A program made the position numbers and the translations under genes. The notes under the pieces are model-generated. The model saw only the letters and a list, made by a program, of their open reading frames with translations, had not been told where the DNA came from and did not search any database. A stretch of 64,000 bases of DNA, taken from assembly GCA_017512365.1 (NCBI GenBank), contig JAFWGQ010000047.1, positions 1 to 64,000 on the forward strand. Direction: 5' to 3'. Numbering within the stretch: the first letter of the stretch is position 1; each line of letters opens with the position of its first letter. This DNA is from Mogibacterium sp. (GTDB taxonomy: Bacteria; Bacillota; Clostridia; Peptostreptococcales; Anaerovoracaceae). Below, in pieces: positions 8,781 through 17,253 of the stretch.

Positions 8781-9391
8781 GAAACGTGATTATGCCTGTT
8801 CATGGCGTTGTCCACGCCGTACAGTATTATGTCTTTTACGGCAGCGGCGGCTTCGGCGGCAGCGGCGTCGAGTATCTTCTGATCGGCCGCAGGCACCTTG
8901 CCTGTCACTCTGTCGACGAGATCCTCTCCGTCCTCCACGGCGCCTATTCCTATCCTGACCCTTACGAAGTCCGTTGTGCCGAGCTCCTCCACAACGGATC
9001 TCATGCCGTTGTGAGTGCCGGCCCCGCCTGACTTTCTTATCCTTATCGATCCTGCAGGCAGATCTATGTCATCGTAGATGACTATGAGATTCTGCGGCGC
9101 CACATCGAAATACATCGCCGCCTCTCTTACGGCCCGCCCGCTTCTGTTCATGTAGGTCTGGGGCTTGACGAGTATCACCTTTTTGCCGTCTATCCTGCCT
9201 CTGCCTATGAGGGCGTGGAACTTGTCCCTTGTCACGTCGATCTTCTCATCAGAAGAAAGCACATCTATGGCCCTGAAGCCCATATTGTGCCTTGTCCTCT
9301 CATAATCCCTGCCGGGATTGCCAAGTCCTGCGATCACATATGTATCGGCGGCATATCCCGGCCTGTTTTTGAATCTGCTGAATAATCCCAT
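8777..9391 (-). CDS. pth: Peptidyl-tRNA hydrolase
   Basis: Pth (204 aa) releases tRNA from peptidyl-tRNA that drops off the ribosome. The family core begins near residue 19 with VIAGLGNPGRDYERTRHNMGF, including the catalytic His of RHNMGF and Asn of GLGNPG; KPQTYMNRSGRAV, IYDDIDLPAGSIRIR and GGAGTHNGMRSV follow. The N-terminal 17 residues are an extension compared with the usual start. The gene lies 15 bases after prs and overlaps mfd by four bases, the same order as in Bacillus (prs, pth/spoVC, mfd). Confidence 0.96.
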   Translation of the reverse strand: MGLFSRFKNRPGYAADTYVIAGLGNPGRDYERTRHNMGFRAIDVLSSDEKIDVTRDKFHALIGRGRIDGKKVILVKPQTYMNRSGRAVREAAMYFDVAPQNLIVIYDDIDLPAGSIRIRKSGGAGTHNGMRSVVEELGTTDFVRVRIGIGAVEDGEDLVDRVTGKVPAADQKILDAAAAEAAAAVKDIILYGVDNAMNRHNHVS

Positions 9392-9406
9392 AAATATGAT
9401 GTCTTC

Positions 9407-10372
9407 TTACTGATTGAACATCACCGATATCGGCTTGTTCGAATATACTCTCGAGATCGTTTCGGCAAATATATGGCCGGTCGAGAGAACAGTGATTTTT
9501 TTGAGCCTTTTGTCCTCAGGGATAGGAATGGTGTTGAGAAGGACCATCTCCTTTATCGGACTGGCCTCGATGCGCTCTATCGCCGGACCGGAAAGCACTG
9601 CATGCGTAGCGCAGGCGTAGACGTTCTTCGCGCCGAGATCCTTCAGAGCCTTGGCTGCGTTGCATATAGTGCCGGCCGTATCGATCATGTCATCGAGTAT
9701 GACGCAGTTCTTGTTCTCTATGTCTCCGATGATGTTCATTATCTCGCTCTTGTTAGGCTCCGGACGCCTCTTGTCTATGATAGCGATAGGAACGTTGAAA
9801 GGCTTTGCCATGTTGCGCGCCCTGGTCACCGATCCGTGGTCAGGAGAAACTATGACGAGGTCTTCGAGATCCTTGAGCTTGAAATAATCGGTAAGCATCG
9901 GCTGGCCCAGCATGTGGTCGACCGGGATATCGAAGAACCCCTGCTCCTGAGCCGCGTGAAGATCCATCGTGATGACCCTGTTGACTCCGGCCGCAGTGAT
10001 CATGTTGGCTATCAGCTTGGAAGTGATCGGATCCCTGGCCTTTGCCTTGCGGTCCTGCCTCGCGTATCCGAAATAAGGTATGACGGCTGTGACGCTCCTG
10101 GCTGACGCCCTTCTGAGAGCATCGGACATGATCAGAAGCTCCATGATATTATCGTTGACGGGACCACAGGTCGACTGGATTATGAAGCAGTCCTTGCCCC
10201 TTACGGACTCCCATATGCTTACGCTGATCTCCCCGTCGCTGAATTTGGTAACAGTTGATTTGCTCAGTTCCACACCCATATGCTCTGCGATCTCCTGTGC
10301 AAGCTCCGGATGAGAGTTGCATGCAAAAAGCCTGAGATTCGCAAATGCTTCGTTCCTGGTGTCGTGTATCAT
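9407..10372 (-). CDS. prs: Ribose-phosphate pyrophosphokinase
   Basis: PRPP synthetase (321 aa) makes 5-phosphoribosyl diphosphate from ribose 5-phosphate and ATP for nucleotide, His and Trp synthesis. The class I features are clear: KFSDGEISVSIWESVRG, YFGYARQDRKAKARDPITSK, the DLHAAQEQGFF metal/regulatory loop, and the PRPP-binding VILDDMIDTAGTI. AGGGAG lies 8 bases before the start. It is followed within 15 bases by pth and preceded by murC. Confidence 0.97.
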   Translation of the reverse strand: MIHDTRNEAFANLRLFACNSHPELAQEIAEHMGVELSKSTVTKFSDGEISVSIWESVRGKDCFIIQSTCGPVNDNIMELLIMSDALRRASARSVTAVIPYFGYARQDRKAKARDPITSKLIANMITAAGVNRVITMDLHAAQEQGFFDIPVDHMLGQPMLTDYFKLKDLEDLVIVSPDHGSVTRARNMAKPFNVPIAIIDKRRPEPNKSEIMNIIGDIENKNCVILDDMIDTAGTICNAAKALKDLGAKNVYACATHAVLSGPAIERIEASPIKEMVLLNTIPIPEDKRLKKITVLSTGHIFAETISRVYSNKPISVMFNQ

Positions 10373-10403
10373 GGCGCGTTTCTCCCTTCGTGTGCCTCAG
10401 CAG

Positions 10404-11786
10404 TTACTGTTCATCTTTATCCAGAAGCATGTCGCCTACCTTGTAGACATCGCCGGCTCCCATCGTCATCACTATGTCGTCCTTGCCCGCGAACTTGCTT
10501 ATGTACTTGACTATGTCTTCAAAGTCCTTTACGTAGTACACAGGTTTGTCCGGATATTTGAGCTTCATCGCGTTCATCAGCTTGTACGAAGAGATGTTGT
10601 ACACGTCCTTCTCCCTGGCCGCGTATATGTCAGTGAGTATGACCACATCCGTGTCGCTGAACGCGTCGACGAATTCGTTGAAAAGTGCCTTTGTCCTTGT
10701 ATATGTATGCGGCTGGAATATCAGCCAGAGCTTGTTGTGCCTGACATTGCGCGCCGCCGCCAGAGTCGCCTTTATCTCGGTCGGATGATGTGCGTAATCG
10801 TCGAACACCTTCACGCCTTTGTCAGTTGTCCCGTTGTAGTCGAACCTCCTGTTGGTCCCGGTATACTCCTTGAGCGTCTGAGCTATGACCGGCACATCCA
10901 CTCCGAGGTACGAGGCGGTGACGAAGGCCGCCATCGAGTTGAGCACGTTATGCTCTCCCGGCACGGAAAGCTCCAGTGAAGTGATGACATTGCCCTTGTG
11001 GCAGATGTCGAACACCGGGTAGCCGTTCTCATTGAAGACTATGTTTTCGGCATAGAAATCGTTGCTCTCGCTGTATCCGTAGGTGATCTTGTTGGAGTGG
11101 TCCTTCAGTATGCTCCTTACGAAAGGGTTGTCGCCGAAAGCGATTATGATGCCGTGAGGCGGTATCTGCTCCACGAAGGTGCTGAACGACCTGACTATAT
11201 GCTCCATGTCCTTGAAGTAGTCAAGGTGATCGGAATCGATGTTGAGTATGACTCCGATGCTCGGTCTGAGTTCGAGAAAGCTGTCCATGTATTCGCAGGC
11301 CTCGGTAACGAAGTATTCGGTACCGCCGATCTCGACGTTGCCGTTGATCTGAGGCAGATTGCCTCCGACAAGTATCGTGGGCCTGTACTCCGCGTTGCGA
11401 AGTATGAGGGATGTCATGGATGTGACTGTCGTCTTGCCGTGTGTGCCGCAGATCGCTACGGAATGCTCATAGTCGTCCATCAGCATGCCCAGGACTTCGG
11501 CTCTTGAGAACATCGGGATGCCGAGTTCCCTTGCTCTCACGACTTCGGGGTTCTCGTCCGAAACAGCGGCCGAATAAACGATCGCGTCGACTCCCTCGAC
11601 ATTCTCCGGCTCGTGCTTCGGATAGACCTTTATCCCCTGACATTCAAGATGCCTGGTGACCTTGGAAGGATTGATGTCAGTCCCGCTGACGGTATATCCT
11701 CTGTCGGCCAGTATCTCGGCAACGGCAGAGAGACCTATCCCTCCGATCCCCAGGCAGTGTATGCGTTTATATTTACTGAAATCCAT
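10404..11786 (-). CDS. murC: UDP-N-acetylmuramate-L-alanine ligase
   Basis: MurC (460 aa) adds L-Ala to UDP-MurNAc in peptidoglycan synthesis. It shows the N-terminal nucleotide fold IHCLGIGGIGLSAVAEIL, the ATP-binding P-loop CGTHGKTTVTSM near residue 115, the central SDHLDYF, EHNVLNSMAA and the C-terminal DDYAHHPTEI segment. It is the first gene of the minus-strand block running through prs, pth and mfd and has its own promoter (11851-11879). Confidence 0.97.
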   Translation of the reverse strand: MDFSKYKRIHCLGIGGIGLSAVAEILADRGYTVSGTDINPSKVTRHLECQGIKVYPKHEPENVEGVDAIVYSAAVSDENPEVVRARELGIPMFSRAEVLGMLMDDYEHSVAICGTHGKTTVTSMTSLILRNAEYRPTILVGGNLPQINGNVEIGGTEYFVTEACEYMDSFLELRPSIGVILNIDSDHLDYFKDMEHIVRSFSTFVEQIPPHGIIIAFGDNPFVRSILKDHSNKITYGYSESNDFYAENIVFNENGYPVFDICHKGNVITSLELSVPGEHNVLNSMAAFVTASYLGVDVPVIAQTLKEYTGTNRRFDYNGTTDKGVKVFDDYAHHPTEIKATLAAARNVRHNKLWLIFQPHTYTRTKALFNEFVDAFSDTDVVILTDIYAAREKDVYNISSYKLMNAMKLKYPDKPVYYVKDFEDIVKYISKFAGKDDIVMTMGAGDVYKVGDMLLDKDEQ

Positions 11787-11850
11787 ATGTTCGTTTTACT
11801 CCTGACGCGTCAAGCCGTCATGTGCTGCAAAGGCCTTTTCGCCTATTCTG

Positions 11851-11879
11851 ATTATATTAGATAAGCTGTCCGGATTCAA
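11851..11879 (-). promoter_or_regulatory. Promoter of the murC-prs-pth-mfd block
   Basis: On the minus strand TTGAAT (11874-11879) and TATAAT (11851-11856) are separated by 17 bases. Transcription would start about 60 bases before murC. No other good promoter is apparent in the murC upstream region. Confidence 0.6.
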
Positions 11880-12009
11880 CAAATCTGTCGCACTTGGCCT
11901 TCTTTTCGTGCAATCTTCACACAGCCCCGTGAATAGTTTTTTTCTATAACTCAAAGCGTATATATTTATCTCCGCATGCGCTATCATATGCATGGAGGTA
12001 ATGATTCAA

Positions 12010-13167
12010 ATGGAACGGATATATCTTGACAACGGCGCCACTTCATTTCCTAAGCCGAAGGAAGTCGCTGACGCCGTATATGAATACATGACAAGCGTCG
12101 GAACCAATATAAACCGCGGCGGATACCAGGTCGCATACGATCTTGAGGGCACGGTATTCGAGACACGCGAGATGCTTGCAGAGATGTTCGGAGGCTCAGA
12201 CTGTAAGAATGTCGTCTTTACCAAGAACATCACGGAATCTCTCAACGTGGTCCTCAAGGGTTTCCTGAAGCCGGGCGATCACATACTCTGCTCCTCGATG
12301 GAGCACAACGCAGTGATGCGCCCTCTCGTCCAGCTCGAAAAGAAAGGCGTCAGCTTTGACAGGATACCCGGAAAGCCGACGGGCGAGCTCGAGCTTGACA
12401 AAGTCGAGGAAATGATCAGGCCGGATACTGTCGCCATAGTCATGACACACGCGAGCAATCTGGTCGGTACGGTGAATCCTCTCAGGGAAGTCGGTGAGAT
12501 CTGCAGAAAACACGGCCTCAAGTTCATCGTCGATTCCGCTCAGTCCGCGGGCGTGATCCCGATCGACATGAAAGAAATGCACATAGAAGCTCTCTGCTTT
12601 ACGGGACACAAATCGCTTCTCGGGCCTCAGGGCATAGGCGGCTTCATCCTCGATGAAGACATGATACCTCTTATCGACCCTCTCCTTTCGGGAGGCACGG
12701 GCTCTATCAGCCACACAGAGGAGATCCCTGATTTCATGCCTGACAGATTCGAACCGGGCACAATGAACCTCCCCGGGATAGTCGGTCTTCACGCGGGTCT
12801 GAAATGGATAAAAGAAAAAGGGCTCGACGCCATAGCGGCGCACGAGCTGGGGCTTACTAAAAGATTCCTTGACGGCATAGCTCCTCTCGAAGCGGCCGGC
12901 AAACTGAAGATCATCGGACTGAGGGGGACCGAAGGCCGCACGGGCGTCGTATCGATACAGACTACTGAGGTCGACTGCGCGGACGCTGCGTTCAGACTAG
13001 ACTTCGAATACGGCATTATGACCAGGGTCGGTCTTCACTGCGCGCCCAACGCGCACAAGACTCTCGGCACATTCCCGACCGGCACCATACGCTTCAGCTT
13101 CGGGAATTTCAACACCGAAGAGGAAGTTGACGCCGCGATAAAGGCCTTGAAGGAGATCTGCATTTAA
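12010..13167 (+). CDS. Cysteine desulfurase-family class V aminotransferase
   Basis: PLP-dependent enzyme of 385 aa related to SufS/CsdB and to the EF2568-type subfamily. It starts MERIYLDNGATSFPKP; the PLP lysine is in TGHKSLLGPQG and a candidate active-site cysteine in RVGLHCAPNAHKTLG, so persulfide formation from cysteine or selenocysteine is plausible. There is no adjacent NifU/SufU scaffold, so its sulfur acceptor is unknown. GGAGG (11994-11998) precedes three in-frame ATG codons; 12010 gives the usual family N-terminus. The gene stands alone, divergent from murC, and ends just before the inverted-repeat element at 13171-13391. Confidence 0.85.
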   Translation: MERIYLDNGATSFPKPKEVADAVYEYMTSVGTNINRGGYQVAYDLEGTVFETREMLAEMFGGSDCKNVVFTKNITESLNVVLKGFLKPGDHILCSSMEHNAVMRPLVQLEKKGVSFDRIPGKPTGELELDKVEEMIRPDTVAIVMTHASNLVGTVNPLREVGEICRKHGLKFIVDSAQSAGVIPIDMKEMHIEALCFTGHKSLLGPQGIGGFILDEDMIPLIDPLLSGGTGSISHTEEIPDFMPDRFEPGTMNLPGIVGLHAGLKWIKEKGLDAIAAHELGLTKRFLDGIAPLEAAGKLKIIGLRGTEGRTGVVSIQTTEVDCADAAFRLDFEYGIMTRVGLHCAPNAHKTLGTFPTGTIRFSFGNFNTEEEVDAAIKALKEICI

Positions 13168-13170
13168 TAT

Positions 13171-13391
13171 AAGAGTGTTATTACTGGTCGCAGAGCACGG
13201 CTCTCGCCTCGATGCGGCTATACGCAGCGGTACTAAGCTCTGACTTCGTCTCCGACTTGTCAATAATGCTATCTCCGGATTGCACGGCGTTGCCGTAATG
13301 ATGATAGCTTTGACCTCCGGAGGCTATGCTCCTACGGTAACCGCTAAGTGCCGGCTGCCGCAGAGTCTCTGCTCACAGTAATATCACTCTT
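13171..13391. repeat. 221-bp element bounded by 16-bp inverted repeats
   Basis: The ends AAGAGTGTTATTACTG (13171-13186) and CAGTAATATCACTCTT (13376-13391) are inverted repeats matching at 15 of 16 positions, and the pairing continues inward with GCAGAG/CTCTGC. Inside are nested inverted repeats, for example GCTATC/GATAGC and ACGGC/GCCGT. A run of eight T residues follows the right end on the plus strand. The element fills the space between two convergent genes almost exactly and has no open frame. It could be a MITE-like insertion, a large bidirectional terminator or a structured RNA. Confidence 0.65.
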
Positions 13392-13395
13392 TTTT

Positions 13396-13908
13396 TTACG
13401 CTTCTTTAATGTTTTCTTTTTCGCGCGCCTTGGCCGCGACGTCGTTGTTGTCCATCTCGCCCCTGTATACCACGAAAGTGTCATACAGATATTCGAGCGA
13501 CAGGTTAAGGGCCATGTTGATGCCGGTCACCAGATATTCGTTCCAGTGCAGTGTCTCGACAAGGAAATTGCCAAGTATTGTCGTAGCCGGCGTGAACACC
13601 AGGTAGAACGCGAATACCATCGCCATCGCGCGAGGCACGTTCTTTGTGGACATGAAGGTGTATCGCCTGTTTATGGTAAAACACCAGACCACGGACGCCA
13701 CGAGAGCGATGAGATAGCACGGCCAGTATTTCATGTCCGAGAACTCGTTCAGAACGGTGAACACCGCTATCTCGACTATGCCGGCCGATATCGACACCAG
13801 CACGAACTTGACTGCCCTGAAATACTCCTTCAGGTCCTTTTTTCCGTCCTTTTCCTTTATCTCCTGTTCTTTGTTGTCTTCCATGATCCCGTTCTTTGTC
13901 CTATCCAT
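13396..13908 (-). CDS. GtrA-like membrane protein
   Basis: GtrA family protein (170 aa) with four predicted membrane helices. The polar N-terminal 27 residues are followed by KFVLVSISAGIVEIAVFTVL, the family mark NRRYTF, and two later helices ending in YLYDTFVVYRG. GtrA proteins are thought to help move or modify polyprenyl-linked sugars in surface glycan assembly. The start overlaps the end of the aldolase-like gene by 8 bases; Met9 (13884) is an alternative. It is the last gene of the HAD-aminotransferase-aldolase-GtrA set. Confidence 0.8.
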   Translation of the reverse strand: MDRTKNGIMEDNKEQEIKEKDGKKDLKEYFRAVKFVLVSISAGIVEIAVFTVLNEFSDMKYWPCYLIALVASVVWCFTINRRYTFMSTKNVPRAMAMVFAFYLVFTPATTILGNFLVETLHWNEYLVTGINMALNLSLEYLYDTFVVYRGEMDNNDVAAKAREKENIKEA

Positions 13909-14965
13909 CTATCTTCTTCGAATATTTCGTCAGGTATATGTATCTCTGCAGCCTCGCGTCGAACGGACTGAGCGGCTTCGCGTGCCTTACATAGCACGCC
14001 GCGGCGCAGTTCTTGCTGCATATGGCGGCTGCAGCCTCGGCATCTCCTTCAGTCCTGCCCACGCATACAGCTCCGACGCCCCTGACGAGCACAGCGTTCC
14101 TGCCTATTGCGGAATTGAGCGCCGGCTGCTGGCCGCCCATCATGTCGAGAGCGCCCGTCATAGGCATCTTTCCGGCGAAGCTCCTTGCAGTCTTTCCTGT
14201 CGAATACCCGAGAAGAGCCCTCTCCGCTGTCCATTCATCGTTTTCTACGACCCGGATGTCAGGCCCGATTATCTGGGCGAAGTCATCTATATACGGTCTT
14301 ACTGCAACGCCTGCACTGCAGCACTCCATGATGTAAGGATCATCCGCGATCTTTACATGCGGCATCGCATTTATCCTGATCCTGCTGATGTCGAAGCCTG
14401 ACTGTTTTACGATGTCGTGGCTCGGCACTCTTGCTTCAACGAGTTCCCTGCATTTTTCCTCGAGTCCGCCTGCGAGTGCGAACGCCTCCTCCGGATCGGA
14501 ACCGAGTATAAGCGCACCGTGCCTGGCCATGAGGAAGGTCTTTTTATCCTGATTATCAACGATGCATACAGCCATGTTCTTCCTGAGTTTCGATGTGCCC
14601 GGAAGGCCGTAGCCGCCGCAAGGGGCAAACTGAGTATCCATGCAGTCCGCCGCGACAGCAGATGCGTAGTACTGATGAGTATGAATGACGAAGTTCACAT
14701 CGTTTCTGATGGCGTAAGCATCCGCGTGGATCCCCTTTTCGCTGCTCGGCTTTTTGTCTCCCTCATATGATCCGTCGGTACTGACTATGACCAGATCGCT
14801 TTCACTGAGGTCCTCGTATGACCTTCCGCTCGGAGTTATGACAAAGCTGTCATCGCTTATCCTTGCGCTTATATTGCCCCAGGTGCGTGCGACCAGCTTT
14901 TTCTCAAGCAGTCTGTGGCCTGCATCGATCACCAGTTTTCTTGCTTCTGTTTCCGTGTAGTACAT
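13901..14965 (-). CDS. Class II aldolase/adducin-family protein with a second degenerate domain
   Basis: A 354-aa protein. Residues 1-190 form a class II aldolase domain related to fuculose-/rhamnulose-phosphate aldolase: TWGNISARI, TPSGRSYEDL, the glutamate in SSEKGIH, the zinc histidines of HTHQYYASAV and the third histidine in ARHGALI. The rest (about 200-345) resembles a second copy of the fold, with VRGVGAVCVGRTEGDAE replacing the last metal site, so it is probably inactive. Substrate is unknown, likely a phosphorylated sugar or hydroxy-aldehyde. Spacing of 40 bases from the upstream aminotransferase gene suggests cotranscription. Confidence 0.8.
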   Translation of the reverse strand: MYYTETEARKLVIDAGHRLLEKKLVARTWGNISARISDDSFVITPSGRSYEDLSESDLVIVSTDGSYEGDKKPSSEKGIHADAYAIRNDVNFVIHTHQYYASAVAADCMDTQFAPCGGYGLPGTSKLRKNMAVCIVDNQDKKTFLMARHGALILGSDPEEAFALAGGLEEKCRELVEARVPSHDIVKQSGFDISRIRINAMPHVKIADDPYIMECCSAGVAVRPYIDDFAQIIGPDIRVVENDEWTAERALLGYSTGKTARSFAGKMPMTGALDMMGGQQPALNSAIGRNAVLVRGVGAVCVGRTEGDAEAAAAICSKNCAAACYVRHAKPLSPFDARLQRYIYLTKYSKKIDG

Positions 14966-15005
14966 GTTCTGTCTCCGTGTCCGATCTGCAAAGAATTATC
15001 TGTCT

Positions 15006-16487
15006 TCAGTCAAGAAGTCCGCAGTTTGCGAATACCCTGTCGAATCTGGTCAGGACATCGTCTATCATATCCTCTGTGTAGGCTGCGCTCGTATAGAGCC
15101 TTGAGCCCGCAAGGGTCACGATGCCTTCTGCCATATATGCCGCTCCTATGTGCTCCATCTCCATCTGTCTGCGTCCGGTCTCCTTCAGCACCGTCGGCAG
15201 TTCCCACGGCTTCTTCCAGTTGATCGCGTACTGCATGGTGCCTGCATTGTCGAGATGGCATATGGACCCCTGGTTGAAAGCCACGAACGGCAGTCCATGC
15301 TTTCTGATGAGTTCCTGAAGTCCCTTTGTGAGCCTGTCTCCCATGCGTCCTGCGGTCTCGCATGCATTACGTTTTTCGATCTCACAGATCGCCGTATAAC
15401 CCGCCACACAGGATATAGGAGTCGCGGCAAGCGTGCCGCCGCAGAGTGCTTTTTTGATCTTTTTGCCAGACGAATCAAGCCCTGATCCCAGGTGTGCCAT
15501 GCAGTCCCCGTGACCGCCTATGCCGCCCGCGCCCGGATACCCTCCGGCTATGACCTTGCCGAATATCGTCAGATCCGGGTCTATTCCGAAATAGCCCTGG
15601 GCTCCGCCGAGTCCGATCCTGAATCCCGTCACGACCTCATCGCATACAAGGAGAGCTCCGTACTGATGAGCCAGCCTCTCGCAGCCTCTCACAAACGCCT
15701 TGGTCACAGGCCTTGTACCGCTTTCGGGTCCGATGGCTTCGATGAACACCGCGGCAGTTCCGCCGTTGAGCTGATTCCTTTTGAGCTTTCTCTCGAGATC
15801 TTCAAGATCTCCCGGGAAGAACTCGTCTGTGTGCCTGAACACATAGCCCGGGATGCCTCTCGACTGTATTCCCTTTGTGCCCGGTATCCTGATGCCGTAA
15901 GCGAGCTGGTCGCTCCAGCCGTGATAAGCTCCTCCCATCTTCAGAAGATTCTTTTTGCCGGTCTTCAGCCTCGCTATCCTCGCAGCGACCATGTCTGCCT
16001 CCGTGCCGGATCCGAGCATCCTGAATTTCTCGACGCTCGGTACGCATTCGCTTATCTTTTTTGCCAGCTTCAGCTCGTACTCGTGGAAGAGTCCGGTCGA
16101 CGGCCCGCATTCATTGATAATGTCGATCACAGCCTGCTTTACGACCGGATCATTGCTGCCTATGATCGTAGGTCCGCCGGCCTGCAGCAGATCGTAGTAG
16201 CGGTTGCCGTCCACATCATAGAAATAAGCGCCTTCCGCCTTGGCCATGGCCAGCGGGAACGGGTAATTGAATGCAAGGTTATGCTGTACCCCGCCCGGGA
16301 TATATTTTTGGGCCTCATCGGTCAGAGCCTTTGAGCCGGCGCACTTTGTTTCAAAATAGTTCCTTACATAACTGTCCAGAGCATCAGGCCTCACTCCGTA
16401 CAAAGGACCATTTTTGAGTTCCTCGAGTTTTCTGTTCACCTCATCCGCGTCCAGATATTCATCTATCGCCCATCCGTCATATGCCAT
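15006..16487 (-). CDS. Class III aminotransferase, glutamate-1-semialdehyde aminomutase-like
   Basis: PLP enzyme of 493 aa in the fold type I class III family, nearest in layout to HemL. Marks include the PGGVQHNLAF opening of the catalytic domain near residue 65, LGSGTEADMVAARIAR (phosphate-binding turn), GGAYHGWSDQLAYG, VCDEVVTGFRIG with the cofactor Asp, and the PLP lysine in TIFGKVIAGGYPG. An N-terminal extension of about 55 residues is longer than HemL. No other tetrapyrrole gene is near, and the aldolase/GtrA neighbours suggest a role in an amino-sugar or small amine pathway instead; that is inference. Confidence 0.82.
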   Translation of the reverse strand: MAYDGWAIDEYLDADEVNRKLEELKNGPLYGVRPDALDSYVRNYFETKCAGSKALTDEAQKYIPGGVQHNLAFNYPFPLAMAKAEGAYFYDVDGNRYYDLLQAGGPTIIGSNDPVVKQAVIDIINECGPSTGLFHEYELKLAKKISECVPSVEKFRMLGSGTEADMVAARIARLKTGKKNLLKMGGAYHGWSDQLAYGIRIPGTKGIQSRGIPGYVFRHTDEFFPGDLEDLERKLKRNQLNGGTAAVFIEAIGPESGTRPVTKAFVRGCERLAHQYGALLVCDEVVTGFRIGLGGAQGYFGIDPDLTIFGKVIAGGYPGAGGIGGHGDCMAHLGSGLDSSGKKIKKALCGGTLAATPISCVAGYTAICEIEKRNACETAGRMGDRLTKGLQELIRKHGLPFVAFNQGSICHLDNAGTMQYAINWKKPWELPTVLKETGRRQMEMEHIGAAYMAEGIVTLAGSRLYTSAAYTEDMIDDVLTRFDRVFANCGLLD

Positions 16488-16512
16488 CGCTTGCTTCTCC
16501 TTTGTTGTTCAT

Positions 16513-17145
16513 CTAATCTTCGAGATGTATGTTCCATCCCGTATCGATCTTCTTTTTGACTTTGTTCCTGGTTTCCTCATCCATATCCGGCCAGTCATTC
16601 ACTACAGACGCATTGCCGGTCACCAGATGCGCCTTCTCTGCGCAAAGGGCAAGAGGCGTATCAGCCAGAGAATCGGAATAGAAGTTGTCTATCACCGGAA
16701 AACCGTGATCGAAAATGTACTTTGCCTTCTCCCTTGCATACATCAGATTATTGAGGAAGATCCCGTATTCACGGTCGAATTCCGTAGCAATGAAGTTCAC
16801 GCCCAGCCTCTTTGCTATAGGCCCGATTATGCAGTCCGGAGACGCACTGATGATGAGATCATCAGGCCTCTTTTGCGCCAGATACCATGAAGATATCTTC
16901 TTCTCGTTTTTGTCCCAGTATCTCACGATCTGCTCGTCAAAATCATCGATCATGGTCAGATAGCTGAACATCCTGCGCTGCAGCAGATAATTCGGTATCT
17001 TTCCCGTCTTATGCCCGATATAGGTCCTGATCATGCCCGGAAAGAAGGTGATCCATAGCTTCGGATGACGCTTCATACACCAGAATGCAAAGCCTATCGA
17101 GCAGTCACCCGGAAAAATGGTCCCGTCAAAATCATATACATTCAT
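16513..17145 (-). CDS. HAD superfamily phosphatase, subfamily IB
   Basis: A 210-aa HAD hydrolase of the SerB-like IB type. The nucleophile motif is YDFDGTIFPGD at residues 4-14, motif II is ISASPD, and the metal-binding motif III is IDNFYSDSLADTPL. The cap contains several aromatic and basic residues (KLWITFFPGMIRTYIGH), common in membrane-associated lipid or polyprenyl-phosphate phosphatases of this group. It is the first gene of the putative four-gene operon ending with gtrA-like 13396-13908. An extended -10 (TGGTACAAT, 17188-17193) lies 45 bases upstream. Confidence 0.85.
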   Translation of the reverse strand: MNVYDFDGTIFPGDCSIGFAFWCMKRHPKLWITFFPGMIRTYIGHKTGKIPNYLLQRRMFSYLTMIDDFDEQIVRYWDKNEKKISSWYLAQKRPDDLIISASPDCIIGPIAKRLGVNFIATEFDREYGIFLNNLMYAREKAKYIFDHGFPVIDNFYSDSLADTPLALCAEKAHLVTGNASVVNDWPDMDEETRNKVKKKIDTGWNIHLED

Positions 17146-17205
17146 ATGCTTTCAGTTTTTCCTTTTCAATTTGCTTTTCCAAGCTTGATTGTACCACTTT
17201 TTGCA

Positions 17206-17240
17206 AGCAAAAACTCCGGTTTGCTGCCGGAGTTTTGATT
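17206..17240. terminator. Terminator after gap (bidirectional hairpin)
   Basis: An 8-bp perfect stem AACTCCGG/CCGGAGTT (17212-17219 and 17227-17234) is followed on the minus strand by TTTTT. It lies 14-48 bases after the gap stop codon and before the HAD phosphatase gene. Confidence 0.8.
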
Positions 17241-17253
17241 TTTAGTATGATCA

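Noticed and set aside
11796..11993. A 65-codon minus-strand frame upstream of murC
   Set aside because: It covers the murC promoter, has no ribosome site and no recognisable protein.
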